From assembly GCF_000260715.1 (NCBI RefSeq), contig NC_017834.1, positions 868,001-932,000 of the forward strand: a stretch of 64,000 nt of DNA, read 5' to 3'. Position 1 is the first letter of the stretch; each line of letters opens with the position of its first letter. Both the position numbers and the translations under genes were made by a program. The stretch comes from Bifidobacterium animalis subsp. animalis ATCC 25527. GTDB taxonomy: Bacteria; Actinomycetota; Actinomycetes; Actinomycetales; Bifidobacteriaceae. Below, piece after piece: positions 1-8,881 of this stretch. Below the pieces are notes generated by a model, which had not been told where the DNA came from, made no database searches, and saw nothing but the letters and a program-made list of their open reading frames with translations.

Positions 1-1
1 T

Positions 2-859
2 GCCTACACCTTGGAGGGAAACGATCCCGACCGCGCCCTGTCCCATGCGAAGTGGGCCGCTAAGCAGGCGTCCCGTGTCGACATCGCCCGCGAAACGCTC
101 GCCATGATCGCGTATCGTCAGGGTGACTACAAGCTTGCATTGCGCGAATTCCAGACAGCATTCCGCATGAACGGCTACTTGGATTACCTGCCGTTCATGG
201 CCGATTGCGAGCGTGGCCTCGGCAAGCCCAAGAAGGCCATCGAGCTGTGCATGGGTGATGACGCGAAGCATCTCACCGGTGAGGCGAAGGCCGAGATGTT
301 CTTGGTTTACGCCGGTGCCCTGGCCGATCTCAAGTTGTGGAACCAGGCCATTGAGGTCGTGTCCAAGCTCGTGCATGCCAAGGGCCTTGCAGGCGAATAC
401 CGTATGCGTGCCGCCCAGGCCGAGCAGTACTTCCTCGAGGAATCGGGACGCAGTGACGAGGCCGTGGCGATGGATGAGCTCATTGACGATCTCGAGGATC
501 GCTATGCCGATGTCGAACAGGATGAGACCGACGATGACTTCGTGGTGGACTACGACGTCGAGGATCTTCCAGAGGATCTGCAGGCCAAGCTGGGTGTCAC
601 CCCAGATGACGCCCAGTATGCGCCGTTCGACGATGAGGATGGCGTGAACATGGACGATGAGACGCGCATCCCCGCCGAGGAGCAGCGTGCAGGGGCCGAA
701 ATGGACATTGAACCGGCTGAAATGCAGGAGCGCAACACTCGTCGCGACGAGGATGGTCTGATGGCAGATCCCGATCTGACGGATGCGCAGGACGACATCG
801 ACGAGGAGGACGCCGAGATCGGCGATTCCGAAGAGGAGATCAAGGAAGAGACGGAGTGA
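2..859 (+). CDS. TPR-repeat protein, 5' end outside the window
   Basis: The reading frame is open to the first base of the window, so the true start lies upstream; the TTG at 11 is only an internal codon. The first ~150 visible residues are helix-turn-helix pairs of tetratricopeptide type (for example RETLAMIAYRQGDYKLALREF), a fold that mediates protein-protein contacts. The last ~130 residues are extremely acidic (Asp/Glu-rich) and probably disordered. It is translationally coupled to the next gene: its TGA overlaps the GTG start of the HAD phosphatase. The partner protein is unknown and no catalytic motif is seen. The family call rests on the repeat pattern only. Confidence 0.8.
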   Translation, partial: AYTLEGNDPDRALSHAKWAAKQASRVDIARETLAMIAYRQGDYKLALREFQTAFRMNGYLDYLPFMADCERGLGKPKKAIELCMGDDAKHLTGEAKAEMFLVYAGALADLKLWNQAIEVVSKLVHAKGLAGEYRMRAAQAEQYFLEESGRSDEAVAMDELIDDLEDRYADVEQDETDDDFVVDYDVEDLPEDLQAKLGVTPDDAQYAPFDDEDGVNMDDETRIPAEEQRAGAEMDIEPAEMQERNTRRDEDGLMADPDLTDAQDDIDEEDAEIGDSEEEIKEETE

Positions 860-1896
860 CATTGTTGAAGGCCACCGAAGCACCGTTGAGCCAGACGTAT
901 TCCTTGGCACTGCTCGACCTCGACGGGGTCGTGTATCGAGGCAAGGATCCGGTGGCCTTTGCCTCCGAAAGCATTCGTCAGGCCGAACATCTCGGCATGA
1001 CCATTGAATACACGACGAACAATTCATCGCGGATGCAGTCTGTCGTGGCCGACCAATTGCGTGGTTTCGGACTGGACGTGGAGCCCTGGCAGGTCATCAC
1101 TTCGTCGGTCGTTGCTGCACGCATGGTGTTCAAGCATGTACCTCAGGGTGCCAAAGTGTTGGTGGTGGGCGCGGAACACCTGCAGGACGAGGTGGGCAAA
1201 GCCGGCCTGACACCAGTGCAATACGCCAGCGATCATCCGACGGCGGTCATTCAGGGATGGTTCCCGCAGATGACTTGGCAGATGCTGGCGGAGGCGTCAT
1301 TCGCCGTCGAGAACGGCGCCATGTATTTCGTGACGAACCGAGACCTGACGATTCCACGCGAAGCTGGCATCGCACCAGGTTGCGGCTCAATGATTCAGGC
1401 AGTCATCAATGCCACCGGCGTGCAACCCATCGCCTCGGCGGGCAAACCGGAATCGGCCATGTATGACGAAGCACGCGAACTTGCCGCGCAAGGCGACACA
1501 GAACCGGTCTGCAAAGCAAGGAGCCTGGCAATCGGGGATCGCCTCGACACCGACATCGAGGCGGGCAACCGCGGTGGCTATGACTCACTGGCCGTGCTCA
1601 CCGGTGTGACGAATCCGACCGAACTGATGTGCGCCCCGAAGCATCTGCGCCCCACCTACATTGTGCGTGATTTGCGCGGTCTCAATGAGGCATACCCACA
1701 AATCGACGTGGATGAAGCCGGCACTCGGGCAACCTGCGCGCAAGCGCAGGCCAGTCTGACCCATCGGCGACTCACCGTGAACGACCCCAACGATGTCAAT
1801 GCGCTGCGGGCGGCCTGCGCTTTGACTTGGCAAGCCGCGGACAGCGGGCAGGATGTCGCTGCATTCACATTGCCTGAATTCAGTCTCGGCGAGTGA
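856..1896 (+). CDS. HAD-superfamily phosphatase, NagD-like (HAD-IIA)
   Basis: A 346-residue hydrolase of the haloacid dehalogenase superfamily. Motif I is LLDLDGVVYRG with the nucleophile and acid/base aspartates at D21 and D23. Motif II lies in the TTNNSS segment near residue 55, and the C-terminal IGDRLDTDIEAG motif supplies the magnesium-binding acids. The DGVxYRG form and the large cap insert point to subclass IIA (NagD, p-nitrophenylphosphatase, phosphoglycolate phosphatase-like); the substrate cannot be told. The GTG start overlaps the upstream stop (GTGA), which supports coupling with the TPR gene. Confidence 0.85.
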   Translation: MTLLKATEAPLSQTYSLALLDLDGVVYRGKDPVAFASESIRQAEHLGMTIEYTTNNSSRMQSVVADQLRGFGLDVEPWQVITSSVVAARMVFKHVPQGAKVLVVGAEHLQDEVGKAGLTPVQYASDHPTAVIQGWFPQMTWQMLAEASFAVENGAMYFVTNRDLTIPREAGIAPGCGSMIQAVINATGVQPIASAGKPESAMYDEARELAAQGDTEPVCKARSLAIGDRLDTDIEAGNRGGYDSLAVLTGVTNPTELMCAPKHLRPTYIVRDLRGLNEAYPQIDVDEAGTRATCAQAQASLTHRRLTVNDPNDVNALRAACALTWQAADSGQDVAAFTLPEFSLGE

Positions 1897-1925
1897 GCCT
1901 GCCTGCGTGTCGTGGATGAATCAGC

Positions 1926-2714
1926 ATGACCCATATGGAATATGAACACACGGGGATGCGCGAAGAGCGTCTCGACGTCGTGGTCGCCAATGCGACAGGT
2001 GAATCGCGATCCAAGGCACAACGTCTGATCAAAACAGGCAAGGTGCACGTCAACGGGCATCCACAGACAAAGCCGGCATACGCAGTGCAGCCGGAATCGA
2101 CCATCAGTGTGCACATGGCCATGGAAGACGATTATGTGTCGCGCGGTGCACTCAAGCTGCTGGGAGCATTCAACGCGTTCGCGCCAGCGGGATTCACCTC
2201 GGTTGAAGGCAAGCATTGCCTGGATATCGGTGCCTCCACGGGAGGATTCTGCGATGTGCTGTTGCGTAGGGGAGCCGCACAGGTGATCGCGCTCGACGTC
2301 GGCCACGGGCAGCTTGATCCACGTATTGCCGACGATCCACGTGTCATCGAGATGAGCGGAGTGAACATGCGGTATGTGGGGGTCGACGACCTGCCATATC
2401 GGCCGGACGTCATTGTCTCCGACGTCTCGTTCATCTCCCTGACATATCTGATGGCCGCCATTGCCGAGGTGGCGGCACCTGCCGCACAGATTGTGCTGCT
2501 GGTGAAGCCGCAGTTCGAAGTGGGACAGAAGGGGAGACTGGGCAAGAACGGCATCGTCACCGATCCGTCGTTGCGAGAGCAGGCACTCGAACGGGTGGAA
2601 CGCTGTGCGCGCGAACACGGTCTGCAGGTTGTGGCGAGCGCTCCCTCTCCGATCGAAGGCACCCATGGCAATGCCGAATATCTTCTCTATCTGCGTATGT
2701 CGCAATCGTCGTGA
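1926..2714 (+). CDS. tlyA: TlyA-family rRNA (cytidine-2'-O)-methyltransferase
   Basis: The 262-residue protein has an N-terminal S4 RNA-binding domain (residues ~10-70, with RLDVVVAN and KVHVNG) followed by an FtsJ-like SAM methyltransferase domain. The SAM motif LDIGASTGGFCDVLL is near residue 100 and VKPQFE is near residue 196. TlyA enzymes methylate ribose 2'-OH of 16S and 23S rRNA and in mycobacteria determine capreomycin susceptibility; that role is family knowledge, not shown here. In other actinobacteria tlyA sits directly before nadK and recN. Here trkH and trkA lie between them. No terminator is obvious after it. Confidence 0.9.
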   Translation: MTHMEYEHTGMREERLDVVVANATGESRSKAQRLIKTGKVHVNGHPQTKPAYAVQPESTISVHMAMEDDYVSRGALKLLGAFNAFAPAGFTSVEGKHCLDIGASTGGFCDVLLRRGAAQVIALDVGHGQLDPRIADDPRVIEMSGVNMRYVGVDDLPYRPDVIVSDVSFISLTYLMAAIAEVAAPAAQIVLLVKPQFEVGQKGRLGKNGIVTDPSLREQALERVERCAREHGLQVVASAPSPIEGTHGNAEYLLYLRMSQSS

Positions 2715-2971
2715 TTCTATATGCTGCGTTATGGAATATAAAACGTGGCGAGCGTCGGCGGTGCGGGATTCCTGCGAGGAGTTGGGGCGACACCTCCTGA
2801 CAGGCATCTGTTTCGATGAGCGGTGAATTCGCTTTTGGTCCCTTGTGTTCCTACAATGGCTTATGCAAACAGGTGCCGTCGCGTCCCGTTTCGCGGCATG
2901 GACCGCTGCGGGCGCGCCGCGACCCAGACCTGCCCACAGACGAAATTGACCGGTGACGAACAGGAGGACGC

Positions 2972-4435
2972 ATGGCCAATCTCTTGTTCGATGAATCGGC
3001 ATCCAACTCCGAGACCTCCAAGGGATTCGGTTGGTGGTTCTCTGGTGACACCTTCGAACGCAACGCCTATGAGGAGCGCAATCCGCACAGCCGCTCGTTG
3101 TCATATCGCCTGAACTCGCATCCGGGTCGTCTCACCATCATCTATTTCGTTGCACTTATGACCATCTCGACCTCGTTGCTGTGCCTACCCATCGCCACCC
3201 AACCGGGGAAGAAGAGCACGTTCTCAACCGCGTTCTTCACCGCGGTCTCAGCTCTGTCCACTTGCGGCATCTCAGTGGTGAACACGACGGACCATTGGAC
3301 GATCTTCGGGCAGGTGGTGCTGATCTTCTCGGTGCAGATGGGAGGCTTGGGCGTCATGACCTTCGCCTCGCTCATTGCCCTGGCCGTCAACCACCATTTG
3401 AAAGCCATGCAACGGTTGCTGGCGGCGAATGAACTCGGCACCAACAAGCTGTCGGAGATCCGCGGCGTGCTGCAGGTGGTGCTCATGACCACGCTCGTCA
3501 TCGAGGTCGTCACGTTCTTCGCACTGTTCCCGGGATTGCTCTCCGTAAACAAGGGGAACGTGGGGCGCACATTGTGGGAGTCGTTGTTCTTCGCTGTCAT
3601 GTCATACAACAATGCGGGATTCACACCCGATGGTGCGGGTCTGTACGTGAACAATTGGGCCGTTGGTTTGCCGATCATGATGAGCGCCTTCTGCGGGACG
3701 CTCGGCTTCCCCGTGCTGCTCAACATTTTCCGTACGGCGCGCATGCACAAATCACCGAAGCACTGGTCGCTGCACACCAAGATCACGATGATCATGACCT
3801 TCGCCATCGTATTCATGTCACTGATATGGTTCCTTGCCGTCGAATGGGATAATCCGGTCCTATTCAAGGACGGTGATGTAGACACCCGCATGCGGCGTGC
3901 GATGGTGGCTGCCGTGATGCCGCGGAGCAGCGGCTTCGATCTGTCCTGGGTGCCGGGGGTGAAGGAGTGCACGAAGGTGTTCATGAGCATTGTCATGTTC
4001 ATCGGGGGAGGCTCCACTTCGACGGCGGGTGGCATACGCGTCACGACCCTGGCTGTGATTCTGCTGGTGTGCAAGGCCGCGTTCACCGGCCATACCGATG
4101 TCAATGCATTCCACAAACGCATACCGCAGCATGTGATCATGACCGCCATCTCGATTACGGCCTCCTGTGTCGCCTTGGTGTTCATCGCCTCGGTGGCGCT
4201 CATGCTCATCACGGACTCCTCGTTGAGCCATGCCATGTTCGACACCTGCTCGGCTTTCGGTCTGGGCGGTTACACGGTGGGTGTGGCCCAGGAGAACAAT
4301 CCTGCGTCGCTCTATGTGCTGGCTGCCGCCATGGTTGTAGGGCGGCTGGGCCCGATGACGCTGGCCTACGCCGTGAGCAGGCCGAAGGAACTCGACGTGG
4401 TCCGTTACCCAGAAGGCCAGATAGTCGTCGGCTGA
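2972..4435 (+). CDS. trkH: TrkH/KtrB-type potassium transporter membrane subunit
   Basis: A 487-residue integral membrane protein with the four P-loop repeats of the Trk/Ktr family. Filter-like segments are visible as STCGISV, NNAGFTPDG, RSSGFDL and GLGGYTVG, each carrying the selectivity-filter glycine. It would conduct potassium into the cell, gated by the cytoplasmic NAD-binding subunit encoded next (trkA). The start is chosen at the ATG preceded by AGGAGG with good spacing. The soluble N-terminal ~45 residues are longer than in many KtrB proteins. The gap to trkA is about 90 bases without a terminator, so the two are probably cotranscribed. Confidence 0.93.
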   Translation: MANLLFDESASNSETSKGFGWWFSGDTFERNAYEERNPHSRSLSYRLNSHPGRLTIIYFVALMTISTSLLCLPIATQPGKKSTFSTAFFTAVSALSTCGISVVNTTDHWTIFGQVVLIFSVQMGGLGVMTFASLIALAVNHHLKAMQRLLAANELGTNKLSEIRGVLQVVLMTTLVIEVVTFFALFPGLLSVNKGNVGRTLWESLFFAVMSYNNAGFTPDGAGLYVNNWAVGLPIMMSAFCGTLGFPVLLNIFRTARMHKSPKHWSLHTKITMIMTFAIVFMSLIWFLAVEWDNPVLFKDGDVDTRMRRAMVAAVMPRSSGFDLSWVPGVKECTKVFMSIVMFIGGGSTSTAGGIRVTTLAVILLVCKAAFTGHTDVNAFHKRIPQHVIMTAISITASCVALVFIASVALMLITDSSLSHAMFDTCSAFGLGGYTVGVAQENNPASLYVLAAAMVVGRLGPMTLAYAVSRPKELDVVRYPEGQIVVG

Positions 4436-4526
4436 TGGGGCTCAATTCCGCGACGGGGAAGAGACCCCACCGGCGGATATAGTGGTGTGATGAGATAAGC
4501 GCGTGTTGCGCAGGAAAGGGAGGAAC

Positions 4527-5177
4527 ATGCCGGAAAACCGCAGTGTGCTTGTGGTGGGGCTTGGTCGATTCGGAAGTGCCGTCGCGACGACTCTCGATGC
4601 GCTTGGACAGGATGTTCTTGCCGTGGACAAGGATCCGGAGCTCGTCAACCGATGGTCATCGCAGATTCCCACCGTGCAGGCCGACATGACCGACGTGCTC
4701 GCCATTGAGCAGCTCAACGCCTCCGACTTCGACACCGCCGTCGTCGCCATCGGCGATTCGGTGGAGGCCTCCGTCATCACGGCAGGCAATCTGCTGGACG
4801 CGGGCATCTCCGACATCTGGGCCAAATCCGTGTCGAAGGAACATGCCCGCATTCTACAGCGCATCGGTGCCCGTCACATCATCAACGCCGAAACCGACGC
4901 CGGCAAGCGCGTCGGCCACCTCGTCTCAGGCAATTACCTCGATTACATCGAGCTCGAAGGCGCCTACAGCGTTGTCAAGATCCATACGCCACCGCAATTC
5001 GTCGGGTATACGATTGGTGAGGCGAAGATTCATGACAGGTACGGTGTGACGATCGTCGGCGTGAAATCACCGGGCCATGAATTCCAATATGCTTCGAACG
5101 ATCTGCAATTGAAACGCAACGACGAACTGATCATCATGGGCAAACAGGACCAGATCGACCACTTCATTCGGGGCTGA
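4527..5177 (+). CDS. trkA: TrkA/KtrA regulatory subunit of potassium uptake
   Basis: A 216-residue cytoplasmic protein with an N-terminal Rossmann RCK-N domain (VVGLGRFGSAVA, the GxGxxG nucleotide motif at residues ~10-15, then the acidic VDKD that binds the ribose). A C-terminal RCK-C domain follows (residues ~135-216). A single RCK unit is the KtrA-like size. It gates the membrane subunit encoded upstream. The start at 4527 is preferred over the in-frame codon at 4503 because an AAAGGGAGG ribosome-binding site precedes it at normal distance. Confidence 0.93.
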   Translation: MPENRSVLVVGLGRFGSAVATTLDALGQDVLAVDKDPELVNRWSSQIPTVQADMTDVLAIEQLNASDFDTAVVAIGDSVEASVITAGNLLDAGISDIWAKSVSKEHARILQRIGARHIINAETDAGKRVGHLVSGNYLDYIELEGAYSVVKIHTPPQFVGYTIGEAKIHDRYGVTIVGVKSPGHEFQYASNDLQLKRNDELIIMGKQDQIDHFIRG

Positions 5178-5272
5178 CTGAGAGCCTGTGTGACGGTTGC
5201 CGTTCTGATTCCACGGAACGGTGCCTAGCATGTATTGGGCTATGATATGCGAAGAGCGTTTGCGAGGTGAAG

Positions 5273-6241
5273 ATGGCCAAGGTACGACATGCAGTTGTGG
5301 TGACCCATAAGAAATTGCGTGAGACCGGCACCATTGTGCAAGACACATTGCTGCAGCTCGAACGTGGCGGCTTCGATGTCACACTGGTAGACACGGACAC
5401 CATTCCCGATTTCGGCACGCTGCCGCAGACCGTTCCTCCCGACACCGAGATCGTCGTGGTGCTGGGCGGCGATGGAACCATTCTGCGTGCCGCGGAACTG
5501 GTGCATTGCACTGATGTGCCGATCATAGGTATCAACATGGGGCATGTTGGTTTCCTTGCGGAATTCGAAAGCTTCCAGCTCGAGGAGGCGATTCGGCGCA
5601 TCTGCGACCATGATTACCGGATAGACGAACGTATGGTGGCCCACGTCGACGTGTGGTTGCCGGGGGCCACCGAGGCTTTGAGCGACTGGGCCTTGAACGA
5701 TGTGACGATAGAGCGTGCCGACCGCGGCAAGATGGTGGAGATGAGCATCGGCATCGATGGGGTGGCCATGAGCTCGTTCGGATGCGATGGTGTGATCGTC
5801 TCGACTCCCACCGGCTCGACCGCCTATGCGTTCTCTGCAGGAGGGCCGATCATCTGGCCGGATGTGCAGGCTCTTCTGATGGTGCCATTGGCCGCCCACG
5901 CGCTGTTCTCCCGGCCGATTGTGATCGGTTCCACATCAACACTGCAGTTCACGATCCATGACGATTCCACTTCAGGCGGCTGGATCTGCTGTGATGGGCG
6001 CCGTCAGCTGGCATTGGCGAAGGGGACGCGCGTGGAGATTCGCCAATCTGCAAGCAAACTCCGACTGGCGCGGCTCTCCGACGTGCCGTTCACAAACCGG
6101 CTGGTCACCAAATTCAATCTGCCGGTGGAGGGTTGGCGTGAACAGAACGCCTCCAAACATGAGGACACCGACGGACGCCTCCTCACCGATCTGCAGGGAA
6201 CCTCACTCAAAGGCGAAGGGGATGAGGGGGATGAGTGCTAG
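5273..6241 (+). CDS. nadK: NAD kinase
   Basis: Phosphorylates NAD to NADP. GGDGT (residues 65-69, catalytic Asp67) and the second conserved block with PTGSTAYAFSAGGP near residue 190 are both intact. At ~322 residues it has a C-terminal extension (acidic, GEGDEGDEC end) beyond the usual core. The ATG at 5273 is chosen with GAGGTGA just upstream; a GTG at 5267 is an alternative adding two residues. tlyA-nadK-recN is a conserved actinobacterial string, here interrupted by the potassium genes upstream. A -10-like TATGAT lies ~27 bases before the start. Confidence 0.95.
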   Translation: MAKVRHAVVVTHKKLRETGTIVQDTLLQLERGGFDVTLVDTDTIPDFGTLPQTVPPDTEIVVVLGGDGTILRAAELVHCTDVPIIGINMGHVGFLAEFESFQLEEAIRRICDHDYRIDERMVAHVDVWLPGATEALSDWALNDVTIERADRGKMVEMSIGIDGVAMSSFGCDGVIVSTPTGSTAYAFSAGGPIIWPDVQALLMVPLAAHALFSRPIVIGSTSTLQFTIHDDSTSGGWICCDGRRQLALAKGTRVEIRQSASKLRLARLSDVPFTNRLVTKFNLPVEGWREQNASKHEDTDGRLLTDLQGTSLKGEGDEGDEC

Positions 6242-6365
6242 GAGTCGCTCGTCAGCCGCATCAGTCTGGCCAACTAAGAGTTGGCACGGTATACTGTGAA
6301 GCTGCAGATTTCAGCGATGCCGCGATGGCGAAACCAACCGGCGGCAGTGTGAGTAGACGACATGG

Positions 6366-8096
6366 ATGGTGAACATGCTTGAGGAGCTCGAACTTCGAGA
6401 CCTGGGGCCGATTGATTCAGCGACAATCACTCCCGCGCCGTCGATGACGGCGATCACCGGAGAGACCGGTGCCGGAAAATCCATGCTACTCAACGCATTG
6501 CGCATGATTTCCGGAGGGACTGCGGATGCGAGTCGCGTGGCATCCGGAGCAGACCAGGCATGGGCCCAGGGGATTTTCGCGCTGGGGGAGCGGGATCCGT
6601 TGCGTGCCATGCTTGCCGAGGCGGGAATTCCGGTCGATGACGATGGGCTCTTCCTCTCGCGTAGTGTGCCGGCGAAGGGGCGTTCGCGTTCCGTGCTATG
6701 CGGCAAAAGCGTGCCGCGCTCATTGCTCGGCGAAGTGGCGTCGAACCTGATCACCATTCATGGGCAGACCGATCAACTGCGTATCGCCTCGGTTGCCCGA
6801 CAGCGTGAATTCCTCGATGCCTATGCCCGCGATGACAAGACCCGTGAATCGTTCAACCAATCCTATGAGAAATACCGCAGTGTGTGCGAGCGGCTGCGCA
6901 GGATGCAGACGCAGGAGTCGTCCATGCGCCAGCAGGCGGACTATCTCAGGGATTCCATAGCACACATCGACCATGTGGATCCGCACGATGGCGAGCTCGA
7001 GGAACTCATGGACCAGCGTGACCGCATCGAACATGTCGAGCAGATCACCAGCGGTGTCGAGCATGCGTTGGCATATTTGGATGCCTCACAATTCGAGAGT
7101 GCGGAAGGCACAGCCGGTGTTGGTCAGCTCATCGCCGGCGCGGTGCAGTCGTTGCGCGGCATCCATGCGGTGGGGGATTACGAACAATTGGCCGAACGTC
7201 TTGAATCGGCAGGCGCTGAAATAGACGACGTCGTGTTCTCCCTATCCCGTTCCCTCGATGCGGACGGTGAGACAGGTAATTTGGATTCAATCAACGGGCG
7301 CATCCATGATCTCAATGAGTTGGCACAGCGTTGGGGGCCCACTCTCGCCGACGTACTCCAATGGCGCGATCGCGCGAAGATCGATATGGAGGATCTCGAC
7401 GCGTCGCCGGAACAGTTGCATTCCTTGGAACAGGAACGTGACCGGCTGCGAGATGAGGCGATAGTCCGCGGGCGGGCGTTGTTGAAGGTGCGAACAGACG
7501 CGGCGAATGCATTGAGCGCCCAGGTGAACCGTGAGCTCGGACAGCTCGCCATGTCCGGAGCGAAACTCGACATCGTGGTCACACCCCGCAACGGGGAAGG
7601 GATGCTCGACGCCACCGGCATCGACGACATCGAATTCCTCTTCACCCCCTTCCCGGGATCGGCGCCCCTTCCCATGGGCAAAAGCGCATCCGGCGGCGAA
7701 CTGAGCCGTCTTATGCTCGCCTTGGAGCTCTGTGCCGCGGATTCCTCACAGGAATCGGATTCGTCTCAGAATGCGAGCGCGGACATGACGTTCATTTTCG
7801 ATGAGGTGGATGCCGGTGTGGGAGGCAAGGCGGCAGTGGAACTTGGCAGACGTCTCGCCAGACTTGCACGCCGTAATCAGGTGATCGTCGTCACGCATTT
7901 GCCGCAGGTGGCATCGTGGGCCGAACGCCAGTATGTGGTGAGTAAGGAGACCGGTAAAGAGGGCACACACACCACCGTGCGTGAGGTGAGCGGCGGTGAA
8001 CGTGTGCGCGAAATCGCACGCATGCTCGCCGGCAGCGAGTCGAAGACATCCCTGGAACATGCGCGCGAGCTACTGCACGAATCCGAGATTGAATAG
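6366..8096 (+). CDS. recN: DNA repair protein RecN
   Basis: An SMC-like ATPase of 576 residues that acts at DNA double-strand breaks. Walker A is GETGAGKS (residues 32-39) and a long helical coiled-coil middle spans residues ~150-370. The signature is ASGGELSRLMLAL, Walker B is FIFDEVDAGVGG, and THLPQVAS follows as in the family. Start choice is between the ATG at 6366 and the ATG nine bases later (MLEEL), because no strong ribosome-binding site separates them. The next gene begins 7 bases after its stop, so the pair is probably one transcript. Confidence 0.94.
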   Translation: MVNMLEELELRDLGPIDSATITPAPSMTAITGETGAGKSMLLNALRMISGGTADASRVASGADQAWAQGIFALGERDPLRAMLAEAGIPVDDDGLFLSRSVPAKGRSRSVLCGKSVPRSLLGEVASNLITIHGQTDQLRIASVARQREFLDAYARDDKTRESFNQSYEKYRSVCERLRRMQTQESSMRQQADYLRDSIAHIDHVDPHDGELEELMDQRDRIEHVEQITSGVEHALAYLDASQFESAEGTAGVGQLIAGAVQSLRGIHAVGDYEQLAERLESAGAEIDDVVFSLSRSLDADGETGNLDSINGRIHDLNELAQRWGPTLADVLQWRDRAKIDMEDLDASPEQLHSLEQERDRLRDEAIVRGRALLKVRTDAANALSAQVNRELGQLAMSGAKLDIVVTPRNGEGMLDATGIDDIEFLFTPFPGSAPLPMGKSASGGELSRLMLALELCAADSSQESDSSQNASADMTFIFDEVDAGVGGKAAVELGRRLARLARRNQVIVVTHLPQVASWAERQYVVSKETGKEGTHTTVREVSGGERVREIARMLAGSESKTSLEHARELLHESEIE

Positions 8097-8103
8097 GGGG
8101 CAC

Positions 8104-8787
8104 ATGGCGAATATGGTGAATGCAGCCGGAGTCAACAGTGGAAGGGCGGCGATCTTCGACCTCGACGGCACGCTGCTCGACTCGATGGGCGTATGGGACG
8201 CGGTGGATGTCGAATTCCTCGGCAGACGCGGATTCGACGTGCCGGCAGACTACATGCAGAAGGTGAGTGCGATGCAGTTCCACGACATCGCCGCATATAC
8301 GATCCGCAGATTCGGTCTCGACGACACGCCCGAGGAACTCATGCGGGAGTGGAATGATCTCGCCTATGAGGCGTACACCACGACAGTCGAGCTCAAGCCG
8401 GGCGCGCGGGCATATCTGGAATGGCTGCGTGCAAGTGGGGCACGGCTGGCGGTGGCCACGTCGATGCTCCCCTCACTGCGGGAGCCGGCGATGCGTCATG
8501 CGGGCATTTACGATCTGTTCGACGTGGTCGTGGGCATGGGTGATGACGGCAGCAGCGGCAAGGACGACCCGGTCATCTTCCTCCACACGGCGCAGTTGCT
8601 CGGCGTCGAGCCAGCACATTGCACCGTGTTCGAGGATCTGCTCACGGCGGTGGAATCTGCGAAACGTGCCGGCATGCATGTGTGGGGAGTGCAGGACGAC
8701 TCCTCGACCATGCACTGGGAACGCATCTGCGAAACCGCCGATGGCGTGCTGTTCGACTTCAACCAGGCACCGCGTCAGCTCACATGA
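8104..8787 (+). CDS. HAD-superfamily hydrolase, beta-phosphoglucomutase-like
   Basis: A 227-residue HAD protein of subclass IA. Motif I is AIFDLDGTLLDS with D19/D21, and motif III/IV is FEDLLTAVESAKRAG near residue 180. The small helical cap follows motif I. Family members include phosphoglycolate phosphatases and sugar phosphatases or mutases; the substrate is not predictable. The frame is open far upstream inside recN, but the ATG at 8104 with ATAGGGGG in front is the credible start. It ends the recN transcript, followed by a 38-bp perfect palindrome. Confidence 0.85.
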   Translation: MANMVNAAGVNSGRAAIFDLDGTLLDSMGVWDAVDVEFLGRRGFDVPADYMQKVSAMQFHDIAAYTIRRFGLDDTPEELMREWNDLAYEAYTTTVELKPGARAYLEWLRASGARLAVATSMLPSLREPAMRHAGIYDLFDVVVGMGDDGSSGKDDPVIFLHTAQLLGVEPAHCTVFEDLLTAVESAKRAGMHVWGVQDDSSTMHWERICETADGVLFDFNQAPRQLT

Positions 8788-8828
8788 TTCAAGGAAACAC
8801 GACAGTCCGATTCTCGTTGACTAATATG

Positions 8829-8866
8829 ATGGGGCCGGTCCCCTCCGCGGAGGGGACCGGCCCCAT
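8829..8866. terminator. 38-bp perfect palindrome, bidirectional terminator candidate
   Basis: A perfect inverted repeat with no spacer, centred between 8847 and 8848 on CCGCGG. It sits between the convergent HAD gene (plus) and thrC (minus), where a terminator serving both strands is expected. No long T tract follows on either side. Confidence 0.8.
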
Positions 8867-8881
8867 ATGCATCGCGCATGA

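Noticed and set aside
2715..2971. A promoter or small gene between tlyA and trkH
   Set aside because: TACAAT at 2852 has only a weak -35 (TTCGCT, 18-base spacing), and no credible coding frame is present, so nothing is annotated in this 257-base gap.
1656..3104. A 482-codon minus-strand frame across tlyA and its flanks
   Set aside because: Overlaps tlyA and the intergenic region; composition is that of a shadow frame.
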